Source of the DNA: Sipunculus nudus | Lineage: Eukaryota > Annelida > Sipuncula > Golfingiida > Sipunculidae | Direction of reading: 5' to 3' | DNA: 64,000 nucleotides | NCBI GenBank assembly: GCA_026874595.1 | Contig: CM049312.1 | Location: 28,019,956-28,083,955 of the forward strand | Shown here: positions 9,339 to 19,570 of the stretch, piece after piece | How positions within the stretch are numbered: position 1 is the first letter of the stretch | Layout: every line of letters starts with the position of its first letter | Notes under the pieces: generated by a model | Told to the model about the DNA's origin: nothing | Database searches by the model: none | Seen by the model: the letters and a program-made list of their open reading frames with translations, nothing else | Translations under genes and position numbers: made by a program

Positions 9339-10175
9339 ATGAGACCGCTACTGCCGTTGTTGCAACTGTTCACACTGTTTTTCTGCTTATATCTGGTTGA
9401 GGGCCGCCGCACCGTCACGTTTTATGATTACGGCTTTTATGGCTCGGAGGACAGAATATGCTCCGACCGTTACCAGTATTTGATAGAGCCGTACGACAAC
9501 GCAAATCAGGTGTTCGGCGATGGTGACACGATCACTGTGCGGTGCCGTTTGGGATGCAAGGAAAACGCTGTTCACAAGGAAGACCCTTGCCCTTCGGTTA
9601 CGACCATGGGGTTCGGACTGTCAACAGGAGTACTCGACCTGTACAATATGTCGTCGCCAAGAGTGTTCGTTGAAAATTCCACCTCTGGGCGGGTGAATGC
9701 CTTGTTCAACATATCCGCCGACGAATTGCCCAACGGGATATCGGCCGTTTATTGCGGCTGTGGCTGTTTTGCATGTTCGAAGTTGAGAAGCCGCGCCCTC
9801 TATTTAAAAGTGAAAGACTCGGCCGCTCCAACCAAACCCTCGCGCCCGGTGCAAGGTACGAAAACCGTCAAAACAAATTATGTGACATGGAAACGTCCCG
9901 CCACCCCTGGAAGATACCGGTACAAAGTGATCTACACAAGGGTCCCTGTCAGTGCCAATTCACGAGGCAGCAGCTCTGTTTACGATCCAACCTACAGGTG
10001 GGTGCCTCAGATCAAGAGACACGTCCACATCGTTGACACCAATTCTGCGGCCCTCGTCCATGCCGTGCCGGCTACAATGTACGTGGTGTCCGTGTATGCA
10101 GAGGTTAACGGCACCAATCGCTGGTCCCGTATATCGCGACCCGGTTTCTTCAAAACACCAGACCCTCGCCAATAA
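9339..10175 (+). CDS. Secreted Ig-like/FN3-like protein, copy 2 (278 aa)
   Basis: Tandem paralogue of the 8033 gene in the same orientation. Signal peptide about 1-22 (MRPLLPLLQLFTLFFCLYLV). The Ig-like domain retains TVRCRLGC and SAVYCGCGC, with a 3-residue insertion after RCRLGC. The FN3-like domain has NYVTW, RYKVIY and TMYVVSVYAEV. The Ig core is nearly identical at DNA level to copy 1 (for example 9519-9562 against 8213-8256), while the signal peptide, linker and late FN3 loops have diverged. This patchwork suggests partial gene conversion or uneven selection. The gene is intronless, with AATAAA overlapping the stop codon. Likely secreted; function unknown. Confidence 0.78.
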   Translation: MRPLLPLLQLFTLFFCLYLVEGRRTVTFYDYGFYGSEDRICSDRYQYLIEPYDNANQVFGDGDTITVRCRLGCKENAVHKEDPCPSVTTMGFGLSTGVLDLYNMSSPRVFVENSTSGRVNALFNISADELPNGISAVYCGCGCFACSKLRSRALYLKVKDSAAPTKPSRPVQGTKTVKTNYVTWKRPATPGRYRYKVIYTRVPVSANSRGSSSVYDPTYRWVPQIKRHVHIVDTNSAALVHAVPATMYVVSVYAEVNGTNRWSRISRPGFFKTPDPRQ

Positions 10176-10176
10176 A
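10171..10176 (+). terminator. Polyadenylation signal overlapping the stop of copy 2
   Basis: AATAAA begins two bases before the TAA at 10173, giving a very short 3' UTR if used. Such compact 3' ends are common in viral and compact genomes. Confidence 0.5.
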
Positions 10177-10780
10177 TCTGATTGAATGTCGCAGTCGTTT
10201 TTTCATAATATTCCGTGCAAGGATGGTTTTCATGGACTTTACGTGGTTTGCTTTTTATTACCTTTCACTACATGTGCTTTTGTTCTTGTTGTAGTTAGTG
10301 TTTTTGCATATCAGGCCATACAATAATGTGTTTGTCCAGTGGCGTTTTAAAGTATGCGCCTATATTAATCAATATATTTGTTTTCCACATTAAAAGATGT
10401 GCTGATTATATCTACTTGTCTTTGTGGTTTTTCTTTCGGTTATGGTACACGTTTGTATATGTGTGCGTGTGTGTGTATGTGGACTTGTATGTCGTCCGCT
10501 TAATATGATACTGGAATATCACCATCGCCTGTATGGTTACTGTACGTAGGACAGAACGCCCCACACGCCTCAAAACCGTTTTGCCCTAACCTCCCACCAG
10601 CGTACATATGCAGTTATTTAATGACGGTAAGCGAAGCCGATATATGAGCTTTGGACGACATAACAAAAGTAGTGCCGTAGAGCTACCAGTATTTTAGATA
10701 TACATGTGATCGTAAAAAAACTATCATATTGCCGGGAAATGATAATAACTGGCATGATATATATCAGTGTTGCGCGTGGA
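10177..10780. other. Spacer with low-complexity tracts
   Basis: T-rich sequence with a short GTGTGTGT tract near 10460. No supported gene. Confidence 0.5.
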
Positions 10781-10784
10781 CGAT

Positions 10785-11110
10785 ATGTCCCTGTGGACGA
10801 AAAGGCACCACAGACGTTGATCACAACCGCATCACATTTCACAATGCTGCGGATGAACCGTTAGACAAAGATCACCATGATGCATTAAAACAGCCAGCAC
10901 ATTAACTTGTTTAGCACATCCGACTGCCTGGTCAGTCGTGCAATATTTTATACTGGACACAGAGCGCGTGAATCTGCGGTGGACGAAAAGAACTGTGGAC
11001 GAAACGTCCGTTACAATATTCCTGTGGGCGAACCGGACCTGTGGAGAAACAGGTGGTTGGACAAAGAGGCGAGCACAAAAAGATCTGGGGACGAAACATC
11101 TATAACCCAT
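10785..11110. repeat. Degenerate GTGGACGAAA repeats
   Basis: Variants of CTGTGGACGAAA recur at irregular spacing (near 10791, 10978, 10995, 11025, 11040 and 11090), often followed by a short A- or C-rich stretch. Too degenerate to define a unit. The overlapping ORFs on both strands are not supported. Confidence 0.45.
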
Positions 11111-11299
11111 TCTCTCTGAACATGTGGCCTGTTCAGACGGTTACGCGGGGCGATGAGCTGTCACTCAAAACGAAATGAATATGATTGGCTCCGTGTATTC
11201 CTCGCTTGGCTTTGTCTTCCAGCACAAGGTCTCATCTGATTGGACAAAAATACAGACCTCCCCTCTGGTGTAGCAATTCAGGATACGAGGTCATAACAA

Positions 11300-11345
11300 A
11301 CAGCGCTTTACGATATAGATAGGAGCCCTATAGGTAAAGCGCTGT
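11300..11345. repeat. 12-bp inverted repeat
   Basis: ACAGCGCTTTAC at 11300-11311 pairs with GTAAAGCGCTGT at 11334-11345 around a 22-base spacer, with further partial pairing inside. It could be a hairpin or an element end. No partner copy was noticed elsewhere in the window. Confidence 0.7.
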
Positions 11346-11439
11346 GTAAAGAGCGTACAAGGGAACCTGCAATTAGGTCATCGTGACATATATTACTGGC
11401 CAGAAATATTTCAAGCACCTAGACAGTCAGACAGGTTAC

Positions 11440-11760
11440 AATACTGTTGGACCTAGAATCTTCTGTCTTGACATCAAGGGATGTCCTTAAACAATGTGCA
11501 TGGTCATTTCTAGCTCAGCTGACTGCATACAGAAAAGCTAGATTTCATGGGAATGGCTGGACATATTATCATGAAACTTTTTCTTCTCGTTGATTTTGGA
11601 GAACTTTAATTGTCACAGTTCAATGGGGATACCAACTACAAAATCTGACATTTAGATGATAAAATTCATGTTTTGAATCTCTCCTAGTCAGATGAGCGTC
11701 ATGACCCATGGATCACGATCACACCACAGGGGATGTGAACTTTCTTGTTCCTTTAATCAG
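11440..11760. repeat. Dispersed repeat family (also at 39.6-40.7 and 54.0-54.4 kb)
   Basis: GTTGGACCTAGAATCTTCTG, CTTGACATCAAG, TAGCTCAGCTGAC and GAGCGTCATGACCCATGG recur, with changes, in the 39.6-40.7 kb block and around 54.0 kb. No coding capacity was seen. Non-autonomous element of unknown class. Confidence 0.6.
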
Positions 11761-12550
11761 TCAAAACAACAGGCAGACCTGAGATTACACTACTCACGCG
11801 AAGTACTCTACAAATATAATAAAGACAGTTGTACGTTAAAAAAAATATATAATAACAAATGAATGGTTACTTACAGATCACTTGGGGTGTCAACAACACA
11901 AGTATTAAAGTCCTGGTATCACACAAAGTCCTATGCAATAATCCATTCGTACACGCACCACCTCAAATCACTTAGTAACACTGATGGTCATATCTCACGA
12001 ACGATTTTCACTGCGGAATAAACTGTACAAATACGTGGATAGGAATCGAGCGCCAATCCACAAACGTCCTGTGTAAGAGCCCTCTGGCAATGGCTCTCTC
12101 TCTCTATCTTAGCTGCACTCAACTATAACTCTCTGCCTGTCGGATACCGAGTAACCTCTCACTAGTGAATCTCAGCACCGTTATCCCAGCGTCGAACAGA
12201 AGTCCCTCGCCAGTCTCCTGGAGCTCTCTAAACGACCCGAATTGCCCGTCTCTCGGCAAACATCACTACAGTCTCTGCAGTGCGGCACACAGCACCAGAA
12301 GACGGCTCCCTCAGACTGGACAGTCTGTACATTATGACGCAACAGCGCCCCGCAAGGCTCGCCGAAGAAGCTCACTCCAGCCGGTTGGACTGCTTTCAGC
12401 TTATACAGGAGAAGCTCCACTCTCAGAGGTTCGGTTCTTGTGCCGACAATCGCACGCTCTCCAGTTTTTGTTCCGGTTCTTGACGTCACAAGTCCTACTA
12501 GACTCCTCCGCAATTCAGCACCAGTATTTACACTGGTACCCTGCTCTATT
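11761..12550 (-). other. Promoter- or LTR-like segment abutting the truncated RT
   Basis: Read on the minus strand, this segment has a CRE-like TGACGTCA (12481-12488), a TATA-like TATAAG near 12400-12406, then a GC-rich leader with CT-rich tracts. It joins the reverse transcriptase at about 12550. The text TTGGTACCCTGC occurs twice (about 12533 and 12551), so the join may be an insertion duplication or a microhomology junction. It does not match the element's own LTR (17023 onward). ORFs crossing it are not credible. Confidence 0.4.
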
Positions 12551-13489
12551 TTGGTACCCTGCCCTACAATATGACCCAAAAATGTTACTCGTGCCTGACA
12601 AAACTCAGATTTTACCGAGTTGACGGTCAGATGTGCTTCACTGAGTCTTTCGAAGAGGTCGCGAAGAATTTGCAGATGTTTCTCCCAGGTGTCGCTGTAC
12701 CAGATAAGGTCATCAGTATATGCGTCGCAGCCCTGAATGTCCTTGACAACCATATGGATGAGGCGCTGAAACATGGCCGGCGAGTTCTTTATGCCAAACG
12801 GCATAACTTTTTACTGGTACAGTCCTTGCGGCGTCACAAATGCGGACATTTCTTTCGCTCGTTCTGTCAGCGGAACTTGCCAGAATCCTTTTAGCAAGTC
12901 AAACTTGGAGACATATCTGGAGCTACCGACTCTATCAATACAATCATCGATCCTCGGAATCGGGAACGTTTCAGTCTTGGTGACAGAGTTCAGTTTTCGA
13001 TAATCTGTGCACATACGATAACTTCCATCAGGTTTTGGCACAAAAATCATTGTCTAGCAAATATTGAATTTCATCCTGTAGATACTTTTGCCTTTCTGGA
13101 TTCAGTCTATATGGATGTTGCTTGACTGCGCTTGCCTCGCCAACATCGACGTCATGGCACATCATGTTTGTTCGCGTTGGAATGTACATAAACAAATGTT
13201 CATAATTCCGCAGCAGGTTCTTGAGGTGTTGTTGTTGTTGTGCGATAAAGTGTGACAGTTTGGCACCCAGGTTTTTAAGCACGTCTGAGTTTTTTAATGG
13301 TACTGTACCACACTGAATGTCTACATCACACTTACAATCAGTATCTACCTTAACTGGGTTAGGGTCAGTTTTTACACAATTAACAGCAGTAACATTTTGT
13401 TCAACATCTGATGTGCTATTTCTGTCATAATATGGTTTCAACATGTTAACATGGCAGAGTTGTTTATTCTTAAGCCTATCTGGTGTCAA
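12550..13489 (-). pseudogene. Reverse transcriptase with N-terminal linker (retroelement), broken
   Basis: Starts with a post-integrase linker (QLCHVNMLKPYYDR) and continues through a conserved block (CHDVDVGEASAVKQHPYRL) into RT. RT motifs present: VPKPDGSYRMCTDYRKLN, FDLLKGFWQVPL, MPFGIKNSPAMFQRL, and the catalytic YTDD (the YxDD box). The frame is lost near 13030-13050 and again near 12805. Homology stops after FLGHIVGQG at about 12550, before the thumb and RNase H. It copied element RNA into DNA when intact; this copy is dead. Confidence 0.88.
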
Positions 13490-13940
13490 CAGTATGTAAT
13501 TTAAATCACTGGCTTTCTTGTCAACAATGTAAGGACCAAAATACCTAGCTTGCAGAGGTCTGCCAGGGATGGGAAGTAAGGCAAGGGCCTTTTCACCAGG
13601 CTCAAACGTCCTACTTATACTGTGCTTGTCATACTGTTTTCATTTAACTTTGTGCAGATTTTAGATTTGACTTTGCAATCTCACAAGCATTGTGAAGTAT
13701 AGTGCGAAAGTATGAGACATACTGCAGTAAACTAAGAGAATCAGGATTTTCACACAAGAGTTTTTCTTTAAGCAGTTTCAATGAACCTCGAACGGAGTGT
13801 CCAAAAACTAGTTAAAAAACTAGGACTGAAACCCATGGACCTTTGAAAGGATTCTCTGACAGCAAACAGCAATAGGTGGTTTCCTTCATCCCAGTTTTTC
13901 TGTGTCATTGCAATAAGTCCTGATCATGTTTTTTTAATGT

Positions 13941-14564
13941 CTAGTAAAAACGCTCGAGGGCGCCCTGACTTTCTGGATGGTATGGCGAAGAGCTGTATTG
14001 TTTTATACCTAGCTCAAGCATAACTTGTTGGAATGAGCCTGACATAAAATTAGACGCTTGGTCAGACTGGACGGATTTTGGTAATCCAAAAGTTGTAAAA
14101 AACCTGGTCATAGCGTTGGCAACATTTTTGGCATTAATTTTACGTATTGGTATTGCCTCATGGAACCTGGTAGATGCGTACATAATTTTCAGCAAGTATT
14201 CATGTCCAGATTTTGTTTTGGGCAGTGGTCCAACACAATCATCAATAATCGTACTGAATGGTTCCTCGGAAGCAGGAATAGGCCTAAGTGGGGCCTTAGG
14301 AAAGTTCTGATTGGGCTTGCCTACCATCTGGCATGTATGGCATAATTTACAATATTGTACAACATCTTTCCTGAGGTTAGGCCAATAGAAGTGTGTACTA
14401 ACTTTCTGATACGTTTTGTTTATACCTAAATGGCCAGACAAAGTAGCTTTATGTGCCATGTTTAGAATTTCATTGTGAAAGCTTTTTGGCATGACTATTT
14501 GATGTTTGATGGCCCACTCATCATCAGCGCATACATCAGGTGGTCGCCATTTACGCATAAGCAC
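13941..14564 (-). pseudogene. Integrase of the Gmr1-like element
   Basis: 207 aa. The zinc-binding HHCC module is visible (HKATLSGHLG ... YCKLCHTCQ). In the catalytic core the three acidic residues look retained: IIDDCVGPLPKTKSG, SVQSDQASNF and YHPESQGALERF. An extra D in the first motif is the only oddity there. The frame stops right after LERFY, before the C-terminal part. The region 13490-13940, between integrase and the RT linker, has stops in the expected frame. It lies upstream of RT, the feature that places the element in the Gmr1-like group. Confidence 0.88.
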
Positions 14565-15319
14565 TCAATTTTTGACATAGAAACAAAAACTGGGTTCTGT
14601 GACAGTTTATCTTTAGAAACTGCCCTGGGAAACAAAAATGAAATATCAGGGTCCTTATGCTGTTCCGCGATAAGTTCTGACCTTGAGAATGCTGCATCCT
14701 GTACAAGCGTGTCGTTAGATGAGTCACTAGTGACTCCCAGAGTGTTATTATCTGGACCATTATCCTCATGTGTGTTTTTCTTGGCTATAGATCTAGTAAC
14801 AGCACATGAAGGATACAAACCAGGAATTTCCTGACTTTCCGGATCAGTGTCCTGATCAAGTGACGGCTTTTCTGTCGCTATTGGTACAGGCTGTACTTTG
14901 TCACCTGCAACATCATTGCCTAGTAGCAACTGAATTCCCTTAAAGGGTAAAGTAGTTCTTATGCCCACAGTAATATTCCCAGAAATCAAATCTGACTTTA
15001 AATGGATACTGTGAAGCGGAACTGAAGTGTGCCTGTCTGAAAACACACCATTAACAAGTGCATGTGCACGAATAAAGGACCTATTAGAAAATGGCAAGTG
15101 TTTGCTAACATGAGAGTCTGCATGGCCTGAACAAGGGTCCCTCAAAATGCTAATAGTGTACGAATCTAAAAAATCACTTGAAAGTGATACAAAACCATCA
15201 TGAATGAATGGTTCAAATAACTCCATTTCAGAGTCAAGAGAGGAAGCTACTACCTCAACCTCATCAAACAAAGAACTGACACCGACAGTGTCAATCATAA
15301 ACTCTTTTTTCAGAGTCAT
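14495..15319 (-). pseudogene. Protease/linker region of the Gmr1-like element (274 aa open)
   Basis: Open for 274 codons. It begins with KEFMIDTVGVSS and has the block GIQLLLGNDVAGDKVQPV seen between gag and integrase in related aquatic gypsy elements. A canonical D-T/S-G aspartyl protease triad is not obvious, so protease activity is doubtful. The end overlaps the integrase ORF by 70 bases in another frame, suggesting a frameshift at the junction. Confidence 0.65.
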
Positions 15320-15635
15320 ATAAGGAATCTATACATCCTTTTTATCATCAAACTCCTAATGGGAGTCAACAGAGGAATTTTCCTCAGCAGAAACAAACTT
15401 CTGTTTGGCCTAAGAGGACCTGCCCTTATTTGAAATACTCTCGCCAGAGTCATAAAAGGACCTAGCCTTATTAAATTCCTCGCAGGAATCAACTGAGGTT
15501 TTTACCCCGCAAGCTACGGATTCTTCTTTGGATTCAGACGGCACTTGGGCCTCCGTAGCATCAAACTCTTTATTTGAGTCAATAAAGGAGTTGTACCCCT
15601 TACTTACCTGAAAAGAGCCTGGCTCTTGTACTATG

Positions 15636-16855
15636 CTATGCTATGTTTTGAAACAAAACCAGAAGGTTTGCTATTTGGTTTATTCGCAAGTCAGATATTA
15701 GATGACCTTCCTTCATGCAGTAATTACATATTTTCTTTGCAATTGACTGGTCTTTGTTGGACCTAGACACAGCGGGCCTGGACTGAGGTGTAGCAATGGA
15801 CTTTGTTGAACTATCAGGACTACTAGTACTGGGTGACTGCGCTTTAAACTTCTTCTGACCATACTGATTTACATTCTTGTTTGTGAATGACTGGTTTGAT
15901 TTGCCAGTAAAGGACGCTTTGTGTGTTAATGAATAATCATAAGCTAATTGAGCAGCAATGTCAAGTGTTTCAGGACTTTTCTCATCAAGAAAAGTTTTAA
16001 CATCTGCGTTAATGCAGCGCTTGAATTCTTCAAGCAAAATCAACTGGTGCAAATTGTTATAATCTTTCATTACATTTTTAGAACTTCACCAGCGATCAAA
16101 CAACTGCTCTTTGGTCCTAGCAAATTCTACTTAGGTCTGATTTTAGGCCTTTCCCAATTTCTTAATTTCTTGCGGTAAGCCTCCGGAATTAACTCATAAC
16201 CTTTCAGGATTAACCGTTGTACCAGGTCATAGCCAGCAGCAGCTTCTACTGAAAGCTCTGTATAAATTTCTCTGGCCTTGCCAGTCAATACACTTTGTAA
16301 CAGCATAGTCCAATTCTCCTTAGGCCATTTTAAATTTTCAGCTACCTTCTTAAAGTGTAAGAAATATGTATCAACCTCTTTTTCTTGAAAAGGTGGGAAA
16401 AGTCTAATGTGTTTAGTAACACCAAAACTGTGAGTTGGGGCAGCACTTTGACTATGTTCTAGTTGAAGTCTTTCTAACTCCAGTCGTTTTAACTCAATTT
16501 TTTTTTTCTTTTTTGGGGTATTTCCCTTTCTTACCTTTCATGTTCTACCCTCTCTTCTCTTTGTTTTTCTAATTCCAACTGTTTTAATGCTAGCTTATGT
16601 TGCATTTCTAACTTTTTAAAATCCTAATTGCTTAGCAAGGCTGTCATTTGTTGATGTTTCAACTTCACTCCCTTCAATTAAACCTTTGCTAACTAGATCT
16701 TGCATGATTTTAGCAATGATATCAGGCTTTCTCAAAGCTTTTTTCACACTTAGCCCTAAGTGTTGTCCCAAACGCAACAACTGTTCTTTTGTCAACTGTT
16801 CAAGTTGATCAGGGTCGGGATCGTCAACAAATGTCTCAGGTTTGAAATCTGACAT
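15636..16855 (-). pseudogene. Gag region of the Gmr1-like element, multiply disrupted
   Basis: Starts at 16855 with a SAP-like helix-turn-helix segment (LTKEQLLRLGQHLGLSVKKA). A Gln/Glu/Lys-rich coiled-coil follows, then a capsid-like stretch (VDTYFLHFKKVAENLKW) and a nucleocapsid knuckle near 15710 (CNYCMKEGHLISD) in which the final zinc-binding Cys is lost. Stops and shifts lie at 16616, around 16500 and near 16130. Gag packages the element RNA when functional. Confidence 0.75.
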
Positions 16856-17003
16856 GTTAAGATGTTAAAACAATAACAAAAAAACCACTGAGATAAATCC
16901 TGTAAACAATGTACTGTAAACAATATGTGATCTTGTAAACAATGTTTTGAACATAATGTGTCTAGGTCAAGGCCTAATAAATTTGAAAACTATTAAGCCT
17001 CCT

Positions 17004-17022
17004 GGATGAGCCCACAATTTTA
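17004..17022 (-). other. Putative primer-binding site
   Basis: Immediately after the LTR end, the minus strand reads TAAAATTGTGGGCTCATCC and continues AGGAGG. The part TGTGGGCTCATCCAGGAG resembles the complement of a tRNA-Pro 3' end in most positions. The tRNA assignment is inference. Confidence 0.45.
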
Positions 17023-18758
17023 TGTTACGGAACCTAATATAAACAGATCAAGTATGCGTGATGAACACAACATTTTGTAATGGAGATAAAGAAAATCAGA
17101 TTCTGTAACACTAGGCAGCGTAGAATGTCTAGGGGAATGAATAAAGAAGTCAGTGTGTTTTTGTTAACAAATAACCAAAATTTATTCCTAAAACAACCTT
17201 AAGATTACAATACACTAAATCAATACAATTAAACAGTATAACAGCGGTATAACAACAAATCAATACAATCACACAGTAAAATAAACAATGTGCACAGTAC
17301 CTTGATACCACCACCGTCAAAACGATAAGTTCTTTAAATGTATACTCCGAGAATGACAGTCCAGTGTAAAGCTCTTGTAATAATCCAGAAAGTAAACTGA
17401 GGTTAATGGTGCGAGTCGGTTCCTTTTTATAATCGATTATCGGTTTTGGCGAACCCATCGATGATCGATTATTTATCGGTTCAGACAAATATAAAGAAAT
17501 GTGCAATCATCTTTGAAACTGTACTCTTTTAACCCAGCCTGCATGTAATAGTAATTCTACCTGACGAAAAGAAGTTTTTTGCCTTTTTTTTAAATTTCCT
17601 TTTATCACTAAGATATGCTATTCAAAGTTTTATTTTAATTAATCATAGTAATCAAGAATTAAACCACAGTCCAGGACATCTACTTGCTGGCCCTCATGAA
17701 TACTCCCGCGTATCATTTTAACTTCACTTCCAGCATGGACTTTCATTTTATAACAAATATGATGACTGCCGACATGCATACTGGTTTCACAGGCCTTCCA
17801 GAAAAATACTGGCCCATATAATTTTTGGTAAAAATAAAAAAAAGTAATTAAAAGCTAAAATATAATTACTCATGCGGCAGCGGCACCTGTTTAGGAGATT
17901 ATTTTTAAGAGAATCTCGCAATATTGGATTGAACCTGAAGAATTATGAAGCATTTTAACGCCAAACCGCCCATATTTTGCAATGAACATCTCGTTAGAAA
18001 ACTCTCTGCTAATTCTGCAGCTCCCTGCCTGTTCACAGAGGTTTAATAAGTCCTCCGTTCTTTCATCTACCGTGTCATACTTAGTTATATACGGAGGTTA
18101 TTTGGGAACACAGACTAATTATATGAAGCGCGGAATGTTGTAAAAAATGGAAGAATAATTTTTGCCTATAACATAAAGACATTCTGGTAAAAACAATCAT
18201 GAGTATGTTGTAATCGATAGTTGCCTTTGGTAATCGAGCGCTTGAGATTGGCAGCAAACCGACTGACTTTCGAAAAAACTCGATGATCGGCCTACCACTA
18301 ACTGAGGTCCAAACAAAACTCGTCATAAAATCCAGGAAAAAGTCTGAAGAAAACCTTTAATTGCCGCACTCATCGGATAAGGTCCCAGAAACTGACACAC
18401 ACGCTTCTGCGTCCGCTGGAATCTTCTCTTCTGCTCTCTCTCTCTCGGCTCTAAAACACAGACCCTTTATATACCTTTTCACCTCAAACCGAGATGCTTC
18501 TATTTCTCGAACATTCAAAGAATCTAACACAACACAGTAAACACGCGTTACAGGAATCATCTAGAAGAACATCGCTGTGTTTGTCTCTACATACCAGGGT
18601 CCACACGTGACTCACGACCAGGCGAGAAAGCCCAAGGCTAGCATGGCAACGAGAGTTCAACCAGTACGGATTAAACTGAGAATGTAACAAAAGGCCCGGC
18701 GAGGGTGTCACAACACGAGCCGCGCCCGGGTTCACACAATTGAAGAGCACCTGTAACA
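17023..18758 (-). repeat. 5' LTR of the Gmr1-like element (interrupted)
   Basis: On the minus strand it begins TGTTACAGGTG and ends GGTTCCGTAACA, with TGTTAC/GTAACA inverted ends. Without the 897-bp insertion and its 8-bp duplication it would be about 831 bp. The same LTR occurs as isolated copies elsewhere in the window. It contains a TATATAAAGG-type promoter site near 18470. Confidence 0.85.
17404..18300. mobile_element. hAT-like non-autonomous element (897 bp) inside the LTR
   Basis: Flanked by a perfect 8-bp target-site duplication ACTGAGGT (17396-17403 and 18301-18308). Ends are TAATGGTGCGAG and, reverse-complemented, TAGTGGTAGGCC, sharing TARTGGT. The 8-bp duplication and TRGTGG-type ends are hAT-like. 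The interior has several ATCGAT-containing blocks near both ends and no transposase. LTR sequence resumes on both sides. Confidence 0.88.
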
Positions 18759-18875
18759 ACCTGTGGTGGCCGTAGGCCACGAGGATACTCAGCATCACAG
18801 GGGCTTGTCACAGAAGCTGAAAAATATCCTGGAATTTTGAGCCACAACACCAAGGAATAAGCGATACAACCCAAA

Positions 18876-18934
18876 GTGACATATACAGCTCCTTGAGTGT
18901 TGTTATAAAGTAGTCAAGGAGCTGTATATGTCAC
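18876..18934. repeat. Perfect 21-bp inverted repeat
   Basis: Arms 18876-18896 and 18914-18934 are exact reverse complements (GTGACATATACAGCTCC...), around a 17-base AT-rich loop. The preserved match suggests a recent event or a selected hairpin. Confidence 0.9.
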
Positions 18935-19570
18935 AATCAGTTGTGTTTTTGGTGAATTGTGGATCAAAAGTCTGGGATATTATTTAATCAGTCTTCTTTG
19001 GCGAGCCCCTTTCATGGAACTATTTACGATATTGGCGGAAGAAAACAGATCGAGAAGGGTGCACGGTGGGATGGTGGCCAGAGGCCATCCGGTGTTCCAA
19101 GGCCACGATATCGCCTGAGGCTACCCGGTGTCCCAAGGCCACCATTCGCGATAGTTATCTGCCACCTGCGCGTTGTACGCCCGTCTCTATGATTGGCCTA
19201 GAGCAGCGGTGCCATAATAGAGCGGGGTACCTGTCTACACCAGTATTCATCTGGTCCGCTGTCACAAACATCAAACTCTCATGAACACGCCCCCAGACAT
19301 AACACGTGGGAAACCTATTCTAAGCGAACCACACGGACATCAAGAGACACGTTGGCGCGAGTTGAACACTTGCTACGGATATGGTCGTACAAGACCGGCT
19401 TCTCGCAACGGAAGAAAGGAACATCAAACGTGCTGGCATTCTGCACTGATCGCTAAAATCTCATAGATGTCGATATCAAACAAGCATGGTGCTTCCCCTG
19501 AGGTTTTCACTCAACATGATAATCTTCAAAACAAATACCTGATCATACACCCTTTACCTGAATATTTATT
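18935..19570. other. Spacer with short internal repeats
   Basis: Contains repeated GGCCA/AAGGCCAC modules (about 19077-19142, for example GGTGTTCCAAGGCCACGATA and GGTGTCCCAAGGCCACCATT). No supported gene. Confidence 0.4.

Larger units (their letters stand above)
12550..18758 (-). mobile_element. Gmr1-like Ty3/gypsy retrotransposon, 3'-truncated
   Basis: On the minus strand the order is 5' LTR (18758-17023), primer-binding-site region, gag, protease/linker, integrase, then reverse transcriptase. RNase H and the 3' LTR are missing. Integrase ahead of reverse transcriptase is the copia-like order known from the Gmr1-like branch of Ty3/gypsy elements, while motif content (SAP-like gag start, HHCC integrase, YxDD) is gypsy-type. 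Stops and frameshifts interrupt gag, the gag-pol junction and RT, so this copy cannot be autonomous. An hAT-like element has inserted in the LTR. Confidence 0.85.

Noticed and set aside
12165-12623. 152-aa plus-strand ORF
   Set aside because: Antisense to the retroelement's truncated RT and the adjoining promoter-like segment.
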